From: Orientallactaga sibirica
Taxonomy: Eukaryota; Chordata; Mammalia; Rodentia; Dipodidae
DNA length: 64,000 bases
NCBI GenBank assembly: GCA_036365145.1
Contig: JAEOAD010002279.1
Location: 2,599,001 to 2,663,000, forward strand
Reading direction: 5' to 3'
Below the pieces are notes generated by a model. It saw only the letters and a program-made list of their open reading frames with translations. It had not been told where the DNA came from and did not search any database. The stretch's first letter is position 1. Every line of letters begins with the position of its first letter. The translations under genes were made by a program, and so were the position numbers. Shown piece by piece: positions 40,490 through 50,801 of the stretch.

Positions 40490-40830
40490 TTTTATCACAG
40501 CTGGGACACAATACGTGACCAGAAGCAACTTCAGGAAGTAAAAAAACGGTTTATTTTTGGCTTCCAGTTTCAAGGGGAAAGGACATCAAGGCAGGGAAAA
40601 TGTGGCAAGATCAGATACATCAGCCAGGAGGGAGGGGATATATATATATATATATATGGAGAGAGAGAGAGAGAGACTAGTAAAAGAAGCTGGATTCTTA
40701 ACACTTCGACGCCCACCCCCGGTGATATGACTTCCTCTAGCAAGGTTCCAACCGCCCTCCCCCAAAGCCCCACCAACTGGGAATTACATATTTAAATACA
40801 TGGGTCTATGGAGGGCATTCTACATAGAAT
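40490..40830 (+). mobile_element. diverged solo LTR, MaLR-like
   Basis: GCTGGGACACAATACGTGACC, CGGTTTATTTTTGGCTTCC and CTCTAGCAAGGTTCC follow the layout of the 18677 copy. Contains (TA)n plus (GA)n at 40639-40675. Ends uncertain. Confidence 0.5.
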
Positions 40831-40929
40831 CTGTAGATCTCTTTCTTTTCAACAAACCTGTTAAACCTGGCCACACATTTTACTTTGTTGTATAGGGGAT
40901 AAAGTCCTAATTCTGCAAATTTTATTTTG

Positions 40930-41003
40930 CAGCGCTGGGGACTGAACCCGGAGCTTTGTACATGTTAGGGAAGTCCCCTGTCACTAGGTTACACGCCCAG
41001 CCC
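40930..41003 (-). mobile_element. ID/B4-like SINE fragment
   Basis: CGCTGGGGACTGAACCCGG, GCTTTGTACATGTTAGG and TAGGTTACACGCCCAGCCC are the reverse complement of an ID core (tRNA-Ala-derived) with recognisable B and A boxes. Confidence 0.7.
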
Positions 41004-41129
41004 GTTTTGCAGTATTTTAGCAATGGCAGTAATTATATTTCTTCTATTAGCTTTCAACCTACCGGTTTTACCTACCAGTAGAGATAGTCATCCTACTTAA
41101 TCTATTTATTTATTTATTTTTGGTTAGCA

Positions 41130-41291
41130 TTTTGTTGTTGTTGTTGTTGTTGTTGAGGTAGGGTCTCACTCTAAGCCCAGGCTGATCTGGAATTCACTAT
41201 GTAGTCTCAGGGTGGCTTCGAACTCACAGCGATCCTCCTACGTCTGCCTTCCGAGCGCTGGGATTAAAGGCGTGCGCCACCACGCCCAGCT
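41130..41291 (-). mobile_element. B1 SINE with (GTT)n tail
   Basis: Minus copy whose tail reads (TTG)n at 41131-41154. Confidence 0.94.
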
Positions 41292-41425
41292 TTGGAAATA
41301 TTTTTAACTTAGTCTTGTCATCTGCCATGGTTTCCAAAAATCTCTGGTGACAAAGGTTGCTAACAACATTGAACTCCAGGCCTATCTCTAAAGATTCTGC
41401 TTTACAACCCGCTTATTGACCAACC

Positions 41426-41585
41426 TTTTTTTTTTTTTGTTTTGTTTTTCGAGGTAGGGTTTCACTCTGGTCCAGGCTGACCTGGAATTAACTATGTAGT
41501 CTCAGGGTGGCCTCGAACTCTCAGCGATCCTCCTACCTCTGCCTCCCGAGTGCTGGGATTAAAGGCGTGCGCCACCACGCCCGGC
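41426..41585 (-). mobile_element. B1 SINE with TSD
   Basis: TSD TTGACCAACCTTTT at 41416-41429 and 41586-41599. Confidence 0.96.
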
Positions 41586-41633
41586 TTTGACCAACCTTTT
41601 GTATTGTAAGAGCTGTTTCCCATATTTTTATTT

Positions 41634-41819
41634 ATTTATTTTTTTAATGTGCAAATTAACTTTTATTGGTAACATTTTAAAAACTAAAATAAATTACTGT
41701 GCCTCCTCTGCAATCCCAGGCCAGGAGGCAGGAAGCTAGGTAGAGACAGGGATGACTCAGACCGAAAGCAAAACTATGGAACGCTTCACGAATTTGCGTG
41801 TCATCCTTGCGCAGGGGCC

Positions 41820-41870
<51 letters not shown>

Positions 41871-41876
41871 GAGCAC
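41634..41876 (-). pseudogene. U6 snRNA-mRNA chimeric retropseudogene
   Basis: Read on the minus strand, 41876 down to 41775 is the U6 spliceosomal snRNA body: GTGCTCGCTTCGGCAGCACA 5' stem-loop, ACAGAGA box and AGC catalytic region, and GATGACACGC. I see no difference from vertebrate U6 up to CGTTCCATA. The normal terminal T-run is then replaced by about 130 bp of unrelated sequence (41774-41645) holding a canonical AATAAA (complement 41662-41667) about 15 bp before an A-tail. Candidate TSD AAATAAAAATA (minus-strand sense) is at about 41624-41634 and 41877-41887. The upstream side is L1 tail DNA without PSE or TATA box, so it is not an active U6 gene. The structure fits L1 reverse transcriptase switching template from an mRNA 3' end to U6 RNA. 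The mRNA donor is not identified. Confidence 0.9.
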
Positions 41877-41879
41877 TAT

Positions 41880-42000
41880 TTTTATTTTTTTATTGAAAAC
41901 GTCCTTAATTGTAGACAATATCCCATGGTACTTCCCTCCCTTCCCCCACTTTCGCCTTTGAAACTCCACTCTCCATCATTTCCCTTCCCCCTCTCAAGCA
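41880..42000 (-). mobile_element. short L1 3' end
   Basis: ACGTCCTTAATTGTAGACAAT through CCACTCTCCATCA; the U6 chimera sits in its A-tail. Confidence 0.77.
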
Positions 42001-42007
42001 GTCAATT

Positions 42008-42154
42008 TTTTTTTTTTTCGAGGTAGGGTCTCACTCTAGCTCAGGCTGACCTGGAATTCACTATGTAGTCTCAGGGTGGCCTGGAACTCTCAACGATCCT
42101 CCTACCTCTGTCTCCTGAGTGCTGGGATTAAAGGCGTGCGCCACCACGCCCAGC
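42008..42154 (-). mobile_element. B1 SINE with TSD
   Basis: AGTCAATTTTTTTT occurs on both sides (41999 and 42155). Confidence 0.95.
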
Positions 42155-42164
42155 TAGTCAATTT

Positions 42165-42374
42165 TTTTTAAAGATTTTATTTTAATTTATTTGAGACAGA
42201 GAGAGAGAGAGAGAGAGTGAGAATGGGCATGCCAGGGCCTCTAGCCACTGCAAATGAACTCCTAATGCATGCCTCACCATGTGCATCTGGCTCATGTGGG
42301 ACCTGGAGAATTGAACTGGGGTCCTTAGGCTTCGCAGGCATGTGCCCTAACCACTAAGCCATCTCTCCAGCCCT
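42165..42374 (-). mobile_element. tSINE-A
   Basis: Minus copy beside the B1 TSD; ends CTCTCCAGCCCT. Confidence 0.93.
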
Positions 42375-42695
42375 TACCTTAGTCTTTTACCAATCATTTT
42401 GCACAGTTGTAGAAGAGGATGGGCAAGAAGCAGGGGTGGCCCTCACTCTCTGGAATAATGACCCGTTCATTAGAACCAATTATACAGACATCTAATAAAC
42501 AGTAATTTGGCTAAGTGGTATTACCTTCCTGTAAAATTTCTCTGACCTTTTTTCTCGTGGGCATTAACACAAAACTTCCCAAATGCTTGAGCATCCATGA
42601 CTTGAAAAACTATGTAAATCCTAAATTGAACTCATTATTTTAGAAATGCCCCTAATTGTTTAGTAATTAGTTACAGGTTAATTGGTCCACAGTTT
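42375..42695. other. unique stretch, nothing recognised
   Basis: About 320 bp; AT-rich, no signature. Confidence 0.5.
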
Positions 42696-42696
42696 C

Positions 42697-42764
42697 ATTT
42701 TTTTTTTCCTTTCCCTTCCCTTTCCTTCCCTTTTCCTTCCCCTTTCCTTTCTTTTCCTTCTTTT
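42697..42764. repeat. CCTTT/CCCTT polypyrimidine tract
   Basis: Continuous with the T-tail of the next B1. Confidence 0.9.
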
Positions 42765-42917
42765 TCTTGTTGTTTTTTTTTTTGACGTAAAGTCTCACTC
42801 TAGCTCAGGCTGTCCTGGAATTCACTCTGTGGTCTCAGGGTAGTCTCGAACTCACGGCGATCCTCCTACTTCTGCCTCCAGAGTGCTGAGATTAAAGGCG
42901 TGCGCCACCACGCCCAG
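42765..42917 (-). mobile_element. B1 SINE
   Basis: GTCCACAGTTTC lies before the pyrimidine tract (about 42684) and again at 42919, so the tract is inside the insertion. Confidence 0.94.
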
Positions 42918-42971
42918 CAGTCCACAGTTTCTTAAATGCACAATAGTATCTCATTTTAAACCCAATATTTT

Positions 42972-43139
42972 CTTTTTCTTTTTTTTTTGTTTTGGTTTTT
43001 GAAGTAGGGTTTCACTCTAGCTCAGGCTGACCTAGACAGAATTCACTATGTAGTCTCAGGATGGCCTCGAACTCATGGTGATCCTCCTGCCTCTGCCTCC
43101 CAAGTGCTGGGATGAAAGGCGTGTGCCACCACACCCAGC
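42972..43139 (-). mobile_element. B1 SINE with TSD
   Basis: TAAACCCAATATTTTC at about 42957 and 43140. Contains a small duplication (CTAGACAGAATTC). Confidence 0.95.
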
Positions 43140-43406
43140 TTAAACCCAATATTTTCATTCAACCTCTTATCTTTCGGCAATTCTCTGTTCCTTCAGTCTT
43201 AGAAATTCTTAACAGTGATTCTAATATCACAACCCAGGAACATACTTCCCTTGAATTGGCTGAGTTGAGTAGCTTGGATTCACTAGATAAGCATCCATCC
43301 GTCCATTAGAGTTACTGCTTGTTTTTTTGTTTGAGTATTTACAGTATGCTAGCTTTTGTATATGGTGCTTGTAACATGGCAATAGGATGTTAACAAAATT
43401 AGTTGG

Positions 43407-45015
43407 TTATATTACATATACATATACATATAATACCTATTGCATATGCATAATGATATGTATTCCATATTCATAATAAAATATATTCCATATACATATA
43501 ATATGTATTATATATACATAGAATATGTATTATATATACATATGTGTTACATATACATAATAAAATATATTCCATATATATAATATGCATTATATATACA
43601 TATAATATGTGTTACATATACATAATAAAATATATTTCATATACATATAATATGCATTACATATACATATATTTGCTACATATACATAATAAAATATATT
43701 CCATATACATATAATATGTGTTATATATACATATGTGTTATATATACATAATAAAATATATTCCATATACATATAATACATGTTACATATACATAATAAA
43801 ATATATTCCATATACATATAATATGTACATATATATGTGTTACATGTTATGTTACATATACATAATAAAATATATTCCATATACATATAATATTTATTCC
43901 ATATGCATAATAAAATATATTCCATATACATATAATATGTATTCCATATACATATATATGTTACATATACATAATAAACTATATTCCATATATAATATGT
44001 ATTATATATACATATAATATGTGTTACATATACATATAATAAAATATATTTCACATACATATAATATGTATTATATATACATATATATTTGTTACATATA
44101 CATAATAAAATATATTCCATATACATATAATATGTGTTATATATGCATATGTGTTATATATACATAATAAAATATATTCCATATACATATAATACATGTT
44201 ACATATACATAATAAAATATATTCCATATACATATAATATGTATTCCATATACATATGTGTTACATACATAATAAATTATATATATATATATACATAATA
44301 AAATATATTCCATATACATATAATATGTATATATATACATATATGTTACATATACATAATAAAATATATTCCATACATATAATATGTATTATATATACAT
44401 ATAATATGAGTTACATATACATAATAAAATGTATTTTATATACATATAATATGTATTACATATACTTATATATTTGTTACATATACATAATAAAATATAT
44501 TCCATATACATATAATATGTGTTATATATGCATATGTGTTATATATACATAATAAAATATATTCCATATACATATAATACATGTTACATATACATAATAA
44601 AATATACTCCATGTACATATAATATGTATTATATATACATATAATATGTGTTACATATACATAATAAAATATATTCCATATATAATATGTATTATATAAT
44701 CATATAATATGTATTATATATACATAAAATATGTGTTACATATACATAATAAAATATATTCCATATATAATATGTATTATATAATCATATAATATGTGTT
44801 ACATATACATATAACACATTACATATACAAATGTATATAGACTACATATTACATATACACATTACATAGATGTATAATATGTATTGCATGTACATAAAAT
44901 ACATATTATTGTACACATTAAGTATCATACAATACACATCACATATACATATAATACACATCACATATACATACAATCCATGTTATATGTACACATGACA
45001 TTACATATTATGCCA
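43407..45015. repeat. 1.6-kb AT-rich tandem array with higher-order periodicity
   Basis: Built from ACATATACATAATAAAATAT, ATTCCATATACATATAATATG and TATTATATATACATA modules. A distinctive order (ATAATATGTGTTATATAT, then CATATGTGTTATATATACAT, then ATAATACATGTTACATATAC) recurs from 43711, 44127 and 44512, spacings of 416 and 385 bp. The last 200 bp (44810-45015) is a degenerate version. The open frames through it (for example minus 43590-44126) are low-complexity Tyr/Ile/Met repeats, not genes. Confidence 0.97.
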
Positions 45016-46195
45016 TGTACAGAATAGGGAAATGCTTTTTACATCCGCTGGGTGTGAGAAAGCTGGTCCTTGAGCCACAGCTTAGTGCGCATGTATGACT
45101 TGCATGGAGGAGGGGAGAATGAAAAGGGCAATGCAGGGGCAGAAATCGCTCGGCATCTGGACACTTTCTCCCCAAGACCCAGCACGAATCTCTTAGGCAG
45201 CCTATCTAGCGTTAACAGCCCCTCCACTTGACCTCTACCGAACCCCTTGGGTGGGAGGTCATTCGGGGCTTGAGGCAGCTCCTTCCACGACCAACACGAT
45301 CCCCTGCCCAAAGAACTTGGCAGAGCCAAATAGATTCCTGTGAGGCTTATGGGAAAGGAAAGGGCGTGTCTTGAAGCCGACTCTGTGGAAGCCCACACTG
45401 GCCTAAGGCTTATCGTAAGCACATGGTTTAGATAATCAGACCAGTTAGTGCAGTATGCTGCTCGTTCCCGTCACAGAGCTGTCTGGACAGCTACGATTTA
45501 CATTTACTCATGGTCACACTGTCTGTAATCAAGGCATTTACTTTTGTCTCCCACAGTTTTTTTTTTCTGTTGTTTAAGTCAAAAAGAAAATTGAAATCAA
45601 ATACTGCATCTTGAGCTCCTCAGTCTCCTTGGCCATTGGCTCCTCAGCCGTCCTTATTATTTAACCCCAGAAATCAGAGCCCCTGAAATGACAGATCCAA
45701 GCTGCATGCATGCTATCCATTTGCCTGTGGGCTTCATGGATTCCCCAGCTCCCACATGAAGCTACCCCACAGGGTGGTTTCAGCAAAATCACTCTTTCTC
45801 CCTGGGTGGACGTTCAAACCATGCACATCAAAGCCGCCGGAAACATTAGCAGGCGTGAGGGTTTCCAAGCCCCACACAGCCTTTCTGCACCAACACTTCT
45901 GAGTGAAATGCCCGAATATCAGCTTTTTCAACAATTTCTGATTGGCTCCCATTTGTGGTCACTGGGCATGTAAATCGACACTGAATGCCGCATTGCTGGT
46001 GCCAGGTTGGAGGTTCTGAGTTGATTGACATACATTTGGTCCTTCTCCACATTCTGCTGAGTGATGAGCTAACACACTCATTTCATCTAAACTGATCGTT
46101 TCAGGGACCTGGGCACACACGCCATGACATGGTGGTGGATGGTAAACCAGAAACTTTGTTTTCATTAAAGTTAAAGTTTGCAAAGAAGTTTTCTA
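45016..46195. other. unique stretch, about 1.2 kb
   Basis: No repeat signature. A 127-codon minus frame at 45039-45422 shows no recognisable domain. A candidate for conservation tests because it is long and repeat-free. Confidence 0.5.
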
Positions 46196-46381
46196 AAAGT
46201 ATTTTTATTCATTTATTTATTTGAGAGAGAGAATGAGCATGCCAGCCACTGCAAACAAACTCCAGATGCATGCGCCACCTTGTGCATGTGGCTTACATGG
46301 GTCCTGGGGAATCGAGCCTTGAACTGGGGTCCTTAGACTTCGTGGGCAAGCGCTTAACCGCTAAGCCATCTCTCCAGTCCC
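46196..46381 (-). mobile_element. tSINE-A, shortened body
   Basis: Lacks GGGCCTCC between ATGCCA and GCCACTGC; head carries GAGCCTTGAACTG duplication. Confidence 0.92.
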
Positions 46382-46837
46382 TATCCCATTGTTAATGATG
46401 CCAATTTGATCAAGGGTTCACACATCACTCAGCCATCTGATTGCTCCAATGTAAAAATTCCCTTTCACCAGCTAATGGCTTCATCTATGAATATCTTTGC
46501 TTGTGTTAGGGTTGGAAACTGGCATTCTCCCCCCCTCGCCCTAATTCACCCATCTTCTATACTGACTGGCTCGAATTCTTTGAGAAGGATCCATCTCGCT
46601 GACCAACTGTCCCCAGCTACCTGATTACCTCGAGGCATATTTTATTTTGAAAAATACACGATGCATACTACTTTACTCAGAGCCACACATTTTCACAGTT
46701 AGTTTCTAGTTAGAATTAACTGGGAACATGGAGGACAAGGGACCATTTTCTTCCCCCTGCCTTTATCTTTATGAGGACATGGATTTGATATACAGAGTGT
46801 GACAGTGAACAGCACCCATCTTATCTTGTCCTGGAGT
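46382..46837. other. unique stretch, nothing recognised
   Basis: About 455 bp; a 72-codon plus frame is not convincing. Confidence 0.5.
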
Positions 46838-46992
46838 TCTTTTTTTTTTTGGTTTTGTGAGGTAGGGTTTCACTCTAGCTCAGGCTGACCTGAATTCACT
46901 ATGTAGTCTCAGGGTGGCCTCGAACTCTCAGCGATCCTCCTACCTCTGCCTCCCGAGTGCTGGGATTAAAGGCGTGCGCCACCACGCCCGGC
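46838..46992 (-). mobile_element. B1 SINE
   Basis: CTGGAGTTCTTTTTT before and CCGGAGTTCATTTTT after. Confidence 0.94.
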
Positions 46993-47019
46993 TCCGGAGT
47001 TCATTTTTTTTTTTTTTTT

Positions 47020-47529
47020 TATACCACATCGCATCTGCTAACATTCTTGCTTCTGTCATTAGAAGTTCCCTGGAAATTTCTTTCTTCAGAAGTTTATTAT
47101 CATGTTTTTCCAAGAGTCCCTGATTCTCCTGCGGGGATGGAAGGCGTCCCTACAGCTTACGCACCAGGTTAGGTACATTGCTGTGGGATTCTATTTACTG
47201 TAGGCCATTTCAGTTGGAAGAGCTGGAAAATACTGATTTTCTAAATTACCAGTCTAAACATAGCAGGACAGGGCTTCATTTCACTGTACTGAATTTGCAT
47301 TTTGTGTTGCTTCCCATAAACCGAGAGTCATAGTTCCTCATAAAATTAGCCTGAGTGCTTATTTGCTATGCCCATAAATATCTCCCCTCTTTTTTTCTCA
47401 GCTTACTCTCACCTGCGTTCCAATATAATTTCCCGAGTAGGAGTCAGAGAGGGGACATTTCAGCTGGTGTGACGCTCTCTAATGCTTTTCAGGTGCTTAT
47501 TAAACAGTTAAAATGGAAACGGCTGGCGT
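47020..47529. other. unique stretch, about 510 bp
   Basis: No repeat signature after the T-run at 47004-47020; AT-rich with no credible coding frame. Confidence 0.5.
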
Positions 47530-47628
47530 GTAAGTGGTTAAATTGTTTAATCATCACTCTGAACTTATGAAATAAGTACTAGTATTATTGTCATGATGCA
47601 GCTGGGGAAACCATCCAAGCTTGAATTT
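47530..47628 (+). mobile_element. MIR, left part
   Basis: TTAATCATCACTCTGAACTTATG, ATAAGTACTAGTATTATTGTCATG and GCTGGGGAAACC match the MIR middle (taatcctcacaa..gaggtaggtactattatt..gaggaaact). Continues at 48118 after two SINE insertions. Confidence 0.72.
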
Positions 47629-47804
47629 TATTATTATTATTATTATTATTTTATTTTTGGTTTTTCAAGGTAGGGTCTCACTCTAGCCCAGGATGACCTG
47701 GAATTCACTCTGTAGTCTCAGGGTGGCCTCGAACTCACAGTGATCCTCCTACCTCTGCCTCCTGAGTGAGTGCTGAGATTAAAGGTGTGCACCACCACGC
47801 CCAG
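47629..47804 (-). mobile_element. B1 SINE in MIR
   Basis: (TTA)n tail; contains a GAGTGAGTGC duplication. TSD CCAAGCTTGAATTT at 47614 and 48119. Confidence 0.94.
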
Positions 47805-47819
47805 GTTTTTTAAAAATTT

Positions 47820-48077
47820 TTTTAAAATTTTATTTGTTTTTGGAGAGAGACACAGTGAGAGACAGACAGGGAGGGAGAGGGAGACAGAGATGGGCGCGCC
47901 AGCAGTCTCTCAGCTGCTGTGAACGAAATCCAGATGCGTGCGCCCCCTTGTGGTCAAGTGTGGCATTGCGCCCTTGCCTCACTTTGCATCTGGCTAAACG
48001 TGGGACCTGGAGATTGGAACCGGGTTCTTAGGCTTAGCAAGCAGGTGCCTTAACCGCTAAGCCATCTCTCCAACCCC
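47820..48077 (-). mobile_element. tSINE-C, one B-box unit
   Basis: Inserted into the 5' end of the B1: ACGCCCAG-TTTTTAAA duplicated at 47797 and 48077. Contains GCGCCCCCTTGTGGTCAAG. Confidence 0.95.
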
Positions 48078-48117
48078 ACGCCCAGCTTTTTAAAAAGATT
48101 CTTTTATTATTATTTTT

Positions 48118-48200
48118 TCCAAGCTTGAATTTGAACAACTTGCTACAGACCATGCACATGGTAGATGGTGAGGCTGGACTGTGGACACGCTACAGGGCTG
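48118..48200 (+). mobile_element. MIR, right part
   Basis: GAACAACTTGCTACAGACCATGC and GGTGAGGCTGGACTG continue the MIR 3' half (aacttgcccaaggtcac..). Confidence 0.6.
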
Positions 48201-48486
48201 CAAAGTTTCTCTTCCTGTTCATTTCCTGTGAGAACCCACTGGCTCTGAGTTAGAGGAGGAAGATAAGGCGGGACTCTCCAGGATGGTCCAGTTCACATCT
48301 GCCATGTCTCTCTCCTTCAGCGATGAACTCCAGCCCATTTCTTCTTTATACTTTAAATGATTCTTTCAGACATGCCCATACTCGCTCCAAAGCACCATAT
48401 CTGATACAAATATTTGCTAAAAGGAAGGAAGGTGTAATCTGATTGTGTTTTTTCTAGGAAGCTGGAGTATGCTTGTTTGAACATAA

Positions 48487-48517
48487 GCCTCTTTTTTTTT
48501 TTTTTTTTTTTTTTTGA
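48487..48517. repeat. poly-T run
   Basis: About 25 T without an attached retroposon body; it may be the remnant of a B1 tail. Confidence 0.85.
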
Positions 48518-48530
48518 GAACACATTAAAC

Positions 48531-48564
<34 letters not shown>

Positions 48565-48705
48565 GTTTTTCGAGGTAGGGTCTCACTGTGGTCCAGGCTG
48601 ACCTGGAATTAAGTCTGTAGTCTCAGGCTGGCCTCGAACTCATGGCGATCCTCCTACCTCTGCCTCCCGAGTGCTGGGATTAAAGGCGTGCACCACCACG
48701 CCCGG
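48531..48705 (-). mobile_element. B1 SINE with 33-base T-tail
   Basis: ACACATTAAACTATTTTT before and ACATTAAACTTTTTTT after form the TSD; long pure tail suggests youth. Confidence 0.95.
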
Positions 48706-48757
48706 CACATTAAACTTTTTTTTTCAGTTTATTATTTATTTATTTATTTGTCGTACT

Positions 48758-48902
48758 TCTTTTTTTTTTATTGACAACTTCCTTAATTATAGACAATATC
48801 CCATGGAACTTCCCTCCCTCCCCCCCACTTTCCCATTTGAAACTCCACTCTCTATCATATCCCCTCCCCTCTCAATCAGTATCTCTTTTAATTTTGATGT
48901 AA
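48758..48902 (-). mobile_element. short L1 3' end
   Basis: TTGACAACTTCCTTAATTATAG to TTTTGATGTAAC, about 145 bp. Confidence 0.78.
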
Positions 48903-48903
48903 C

Positions 48904-49089
48904 TTCTTTTTTTTGTTTGTTTGTCTTTTTTTTTGACCCGAAGGTAGGGTCTCAGTCTAACTCACAGTGACCTGGACCTCTGTCTCCCATGTCTCAGAGT
49001 GCCACCATGCCTGGAACAGAACTCACAGTGATCCTCCTACCTCTGCCTCCTGAGTGCTGGGATTAAAGGCGTGCACCACCAACCCAGCT
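48904..49089 (-). mobile_element. rearranged B1 SINE
   Basis: Middle region altered: CTCCCATGTCTCAGAGTG followed by a second B1-end-like CCACCATGCCTGG, then AACTCACAGTGATCC and a normal B1 5' end. Confidence 0.82.
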
Positions 49090-49109
49090 GAGACCAGCTT
49101 TTTTAAAAA

Positions 49110-49290
49110 AATATATTTTATTTTTTATTTATTTTTTATTTTTTGGTTTTTCGAGGTAGGGTCTCACTCTGGCTCAGGCTGACCTGGAATTCACTATGTA
49201 GTCTCAGGGTGGCCTTGAACTCACGGCAATCCTCCTACCTCTGCCTCCCACGTGCTGGGATTAAAGGCTTGCGATACCATGAAGCCCGGC
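49110..49290 (-). mobile_element. B1 SINE
   Basis: Minus copy whose 5' end reads CGATACCATGAAGCCCGGCT, a 5-bp change inside the A-box region. Confidence 0.92.
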
Positions 49291-49417
49291 TTTGGTTTAA
49301 GAACACATTCCAATATAAAATGATTCCATGGTCCAACCTCCTTTAACTTCATTAAATCTCGGAACTGAGGTTGAAGGTTTAGTGGAAAGTAGGTAGAAGA
49401 TGCAGGCTATCCTTGTT

Positions 49418-49482
49418 TCTTCCTTCCTTCCTTCCCTCCTTCCTTCCTTCCTTCCTTCCTTCCTTCCTTCCTTCCTTCCTTC

Positions 49483-49545
<63 letters not shown>
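49418..49545. repeat. (CCTT)n(CTTT)n microsatellite
   Basis: Two-phase array of about 128 bp forming the expanded tail of the following B1. Confidence 0.98.
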
Positions 49546-49687
49546 TTTTCCCAAGGTAGAGTCTCACTCTAGCTGAGGCTGACCTGGAATTCACTCTGTA
49601 GTCTCAGGGTGGCCTTGAACTCACAGCGGTCCTCTTACCTCTGCCTCCCAAGTGCTGGGATTAAAGGCGTGCGCCACCACGCCCGGC
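49546..49687 (-). mobile_element. B1 SINE with microsatellite tail
   Basis: TSD GCTATCCTTGTTT (49407-49419 and 49689-49701) encloses the microsatellite and the B1 together. Confidence 0.95.
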
Positions 49688-49757
49688 TGCTATCCTTGTT
49701 TTAATTTTTACATACAAGAAGATGGAAAAAGTCCATCTGAGGCACTGACTTCAAGTA

Positions 49758-49904
49758 AATTTTATTTTCTAGGTGGGGTCTCGCTCTAGCTCAGGCTGAC
49801 CTGGAATTCACTATGTAGTCTCAGGGTGGCCTCGAACTCTCGGCGATCCTCCTACCTCTGCCTCCTGAGTGCTGGGATGAAACGCGTGTGCCACCACGCC
49901 CAGC
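49758..49904 (-). mobile_element. B1 SINE, tail nearly lost
   Basis: Starts TTTTCTAGGTGGGGTCTCGC; ends CCACCACGCCCAGCT. Confidence 0.92.
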
Positions 49905-50200
49905 TAAGACCCTAACTTCAGAAATGCAGTGGGCTTGGAGGACTCTAGCTCACATTATAGAGGGGAGGTATTTATTGAGACAACTACAGACGGTGAAGGA
50001 TAAATGAGAATGGGACTTCTAGGGGAAAGGAATAATGTTAGCTAAGAACGAAGAGTGAGTGCTCAGAGCAGCAGCTCAGTTGGTAAAGTGCTTTCCTCCC
50101 ATACGTAAGGAACCGAGCATGGTTCCCTAAACTCACCGTAAAAAAAAAAAAAAAAAAGCCAGGCTTCCAAATAAAATATATTTTTTAAAAAGGTAAATGA

Positions 50201-50361
50201 GCTGGGTGTGGTGGAGCATGCCTTTAATCCCAGTACTCGGGAGGCAGAGGTAGGGGGAATGCTGTGAGTTTGAGGCCACCCTGAGACTACATAGTTAATT
50301 CCAGGTCAGCCTGAGCTAGAGTGAGACCCTACCTTGAAAAACCAAAACCAAAAAAAAAACC
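50201..50361 (+). mobile_element. B1 SINE nested in B4-type SINE
   Basis: AGGTAAATGA before and AGGTAGATGA after; complete B1 with A-rich tail. Confidence 0.94.
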
Positions 50362-50442
50362 AGGTAGATGACACCCCAAGAATGACACCCGAGTTTGTCT
50401 CCTGACCTTCACACACATGCCTGTATACCTGTCTGTACACAC

Positions 50443-50452
50443 ACATGCACAT

Positions 50453-50494
<42 letters not shown>
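50443..50494. repeat. (CA)n microsatellite
   Basis: About 20 perfect units after CATGCACATGCACA; 3' end of the B4-type SINE. Confidence 0.97.
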
Positions 50495-50496
<2 letters not shown>

Positions 50497-50520
50497 GAAC
50501 GAAGAGTGAATCATTAAGTA

Positions 50521-50801
50521 ATTTTTTTTTTTTTTTTTTTGGAGAGAGACACAGAAAGAGACAGAGAGAGAGGGAGAGGGAGAGGGAGACAGATAGAGAT
50601 GGGCGCACCAGCAGTCTCGCAGGTGCTGTGAACAAAATCCAGATGTGTGCGCCCCCATGTGGGCAAGTGTGGCATTGCGCCCTTGCCTCACTTTGCATCT
50701 GGCTAAACGTGGGACCTGGAGATTGGAACCACTGGAGATTGGAACAAGCATTCTTTAGGCTTAGGAGGCAGGCGCCTTAACCGCAAGCCATCTCTCCAGC
50801 C
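50521..50801 (-). mobile_element. tSINE-C, two B-box units
   Basis: ATTAAGTAATTTTT before and CTTAAGTAATCTT after. The motif is altered here (GCGCCCCCATGTGGGCAAG). Confidence 0.94.

Larger units (their letters stand above)
50059..50494 (+). mobile_element. B4-type SINE (ID-like head, CA-rich end) interrupted by B1
   Basis: AGCAGCTCAGTTGGTAAAGTGC head, poly-A link near 50140, distal GACACCCGAGTTTGTCTCC and ACCTTCACACACATGCC leading to (CA)n, as in rodent B4-type composite SINEs. TSD AAGAACGAAGAGTGA at 50044-50058 and 50495-50509. Confidence 0.75.

Noticed and set aside
41775..41876. Functional U6 snRNA gene
   Set aside because: Although the body is near perfect, there is no upstream PSE/TATA and no terminal T-run; the 3' end is fused to an mRNA and a candidate TSD is present.
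43590..44126. 178-codon minus open frame rich in Tyr, Ile, Met and Cys
   Set aside because: It is a translation of the AT-rich tandem array. The same low-complexity pattern appears in several frames on both strands.
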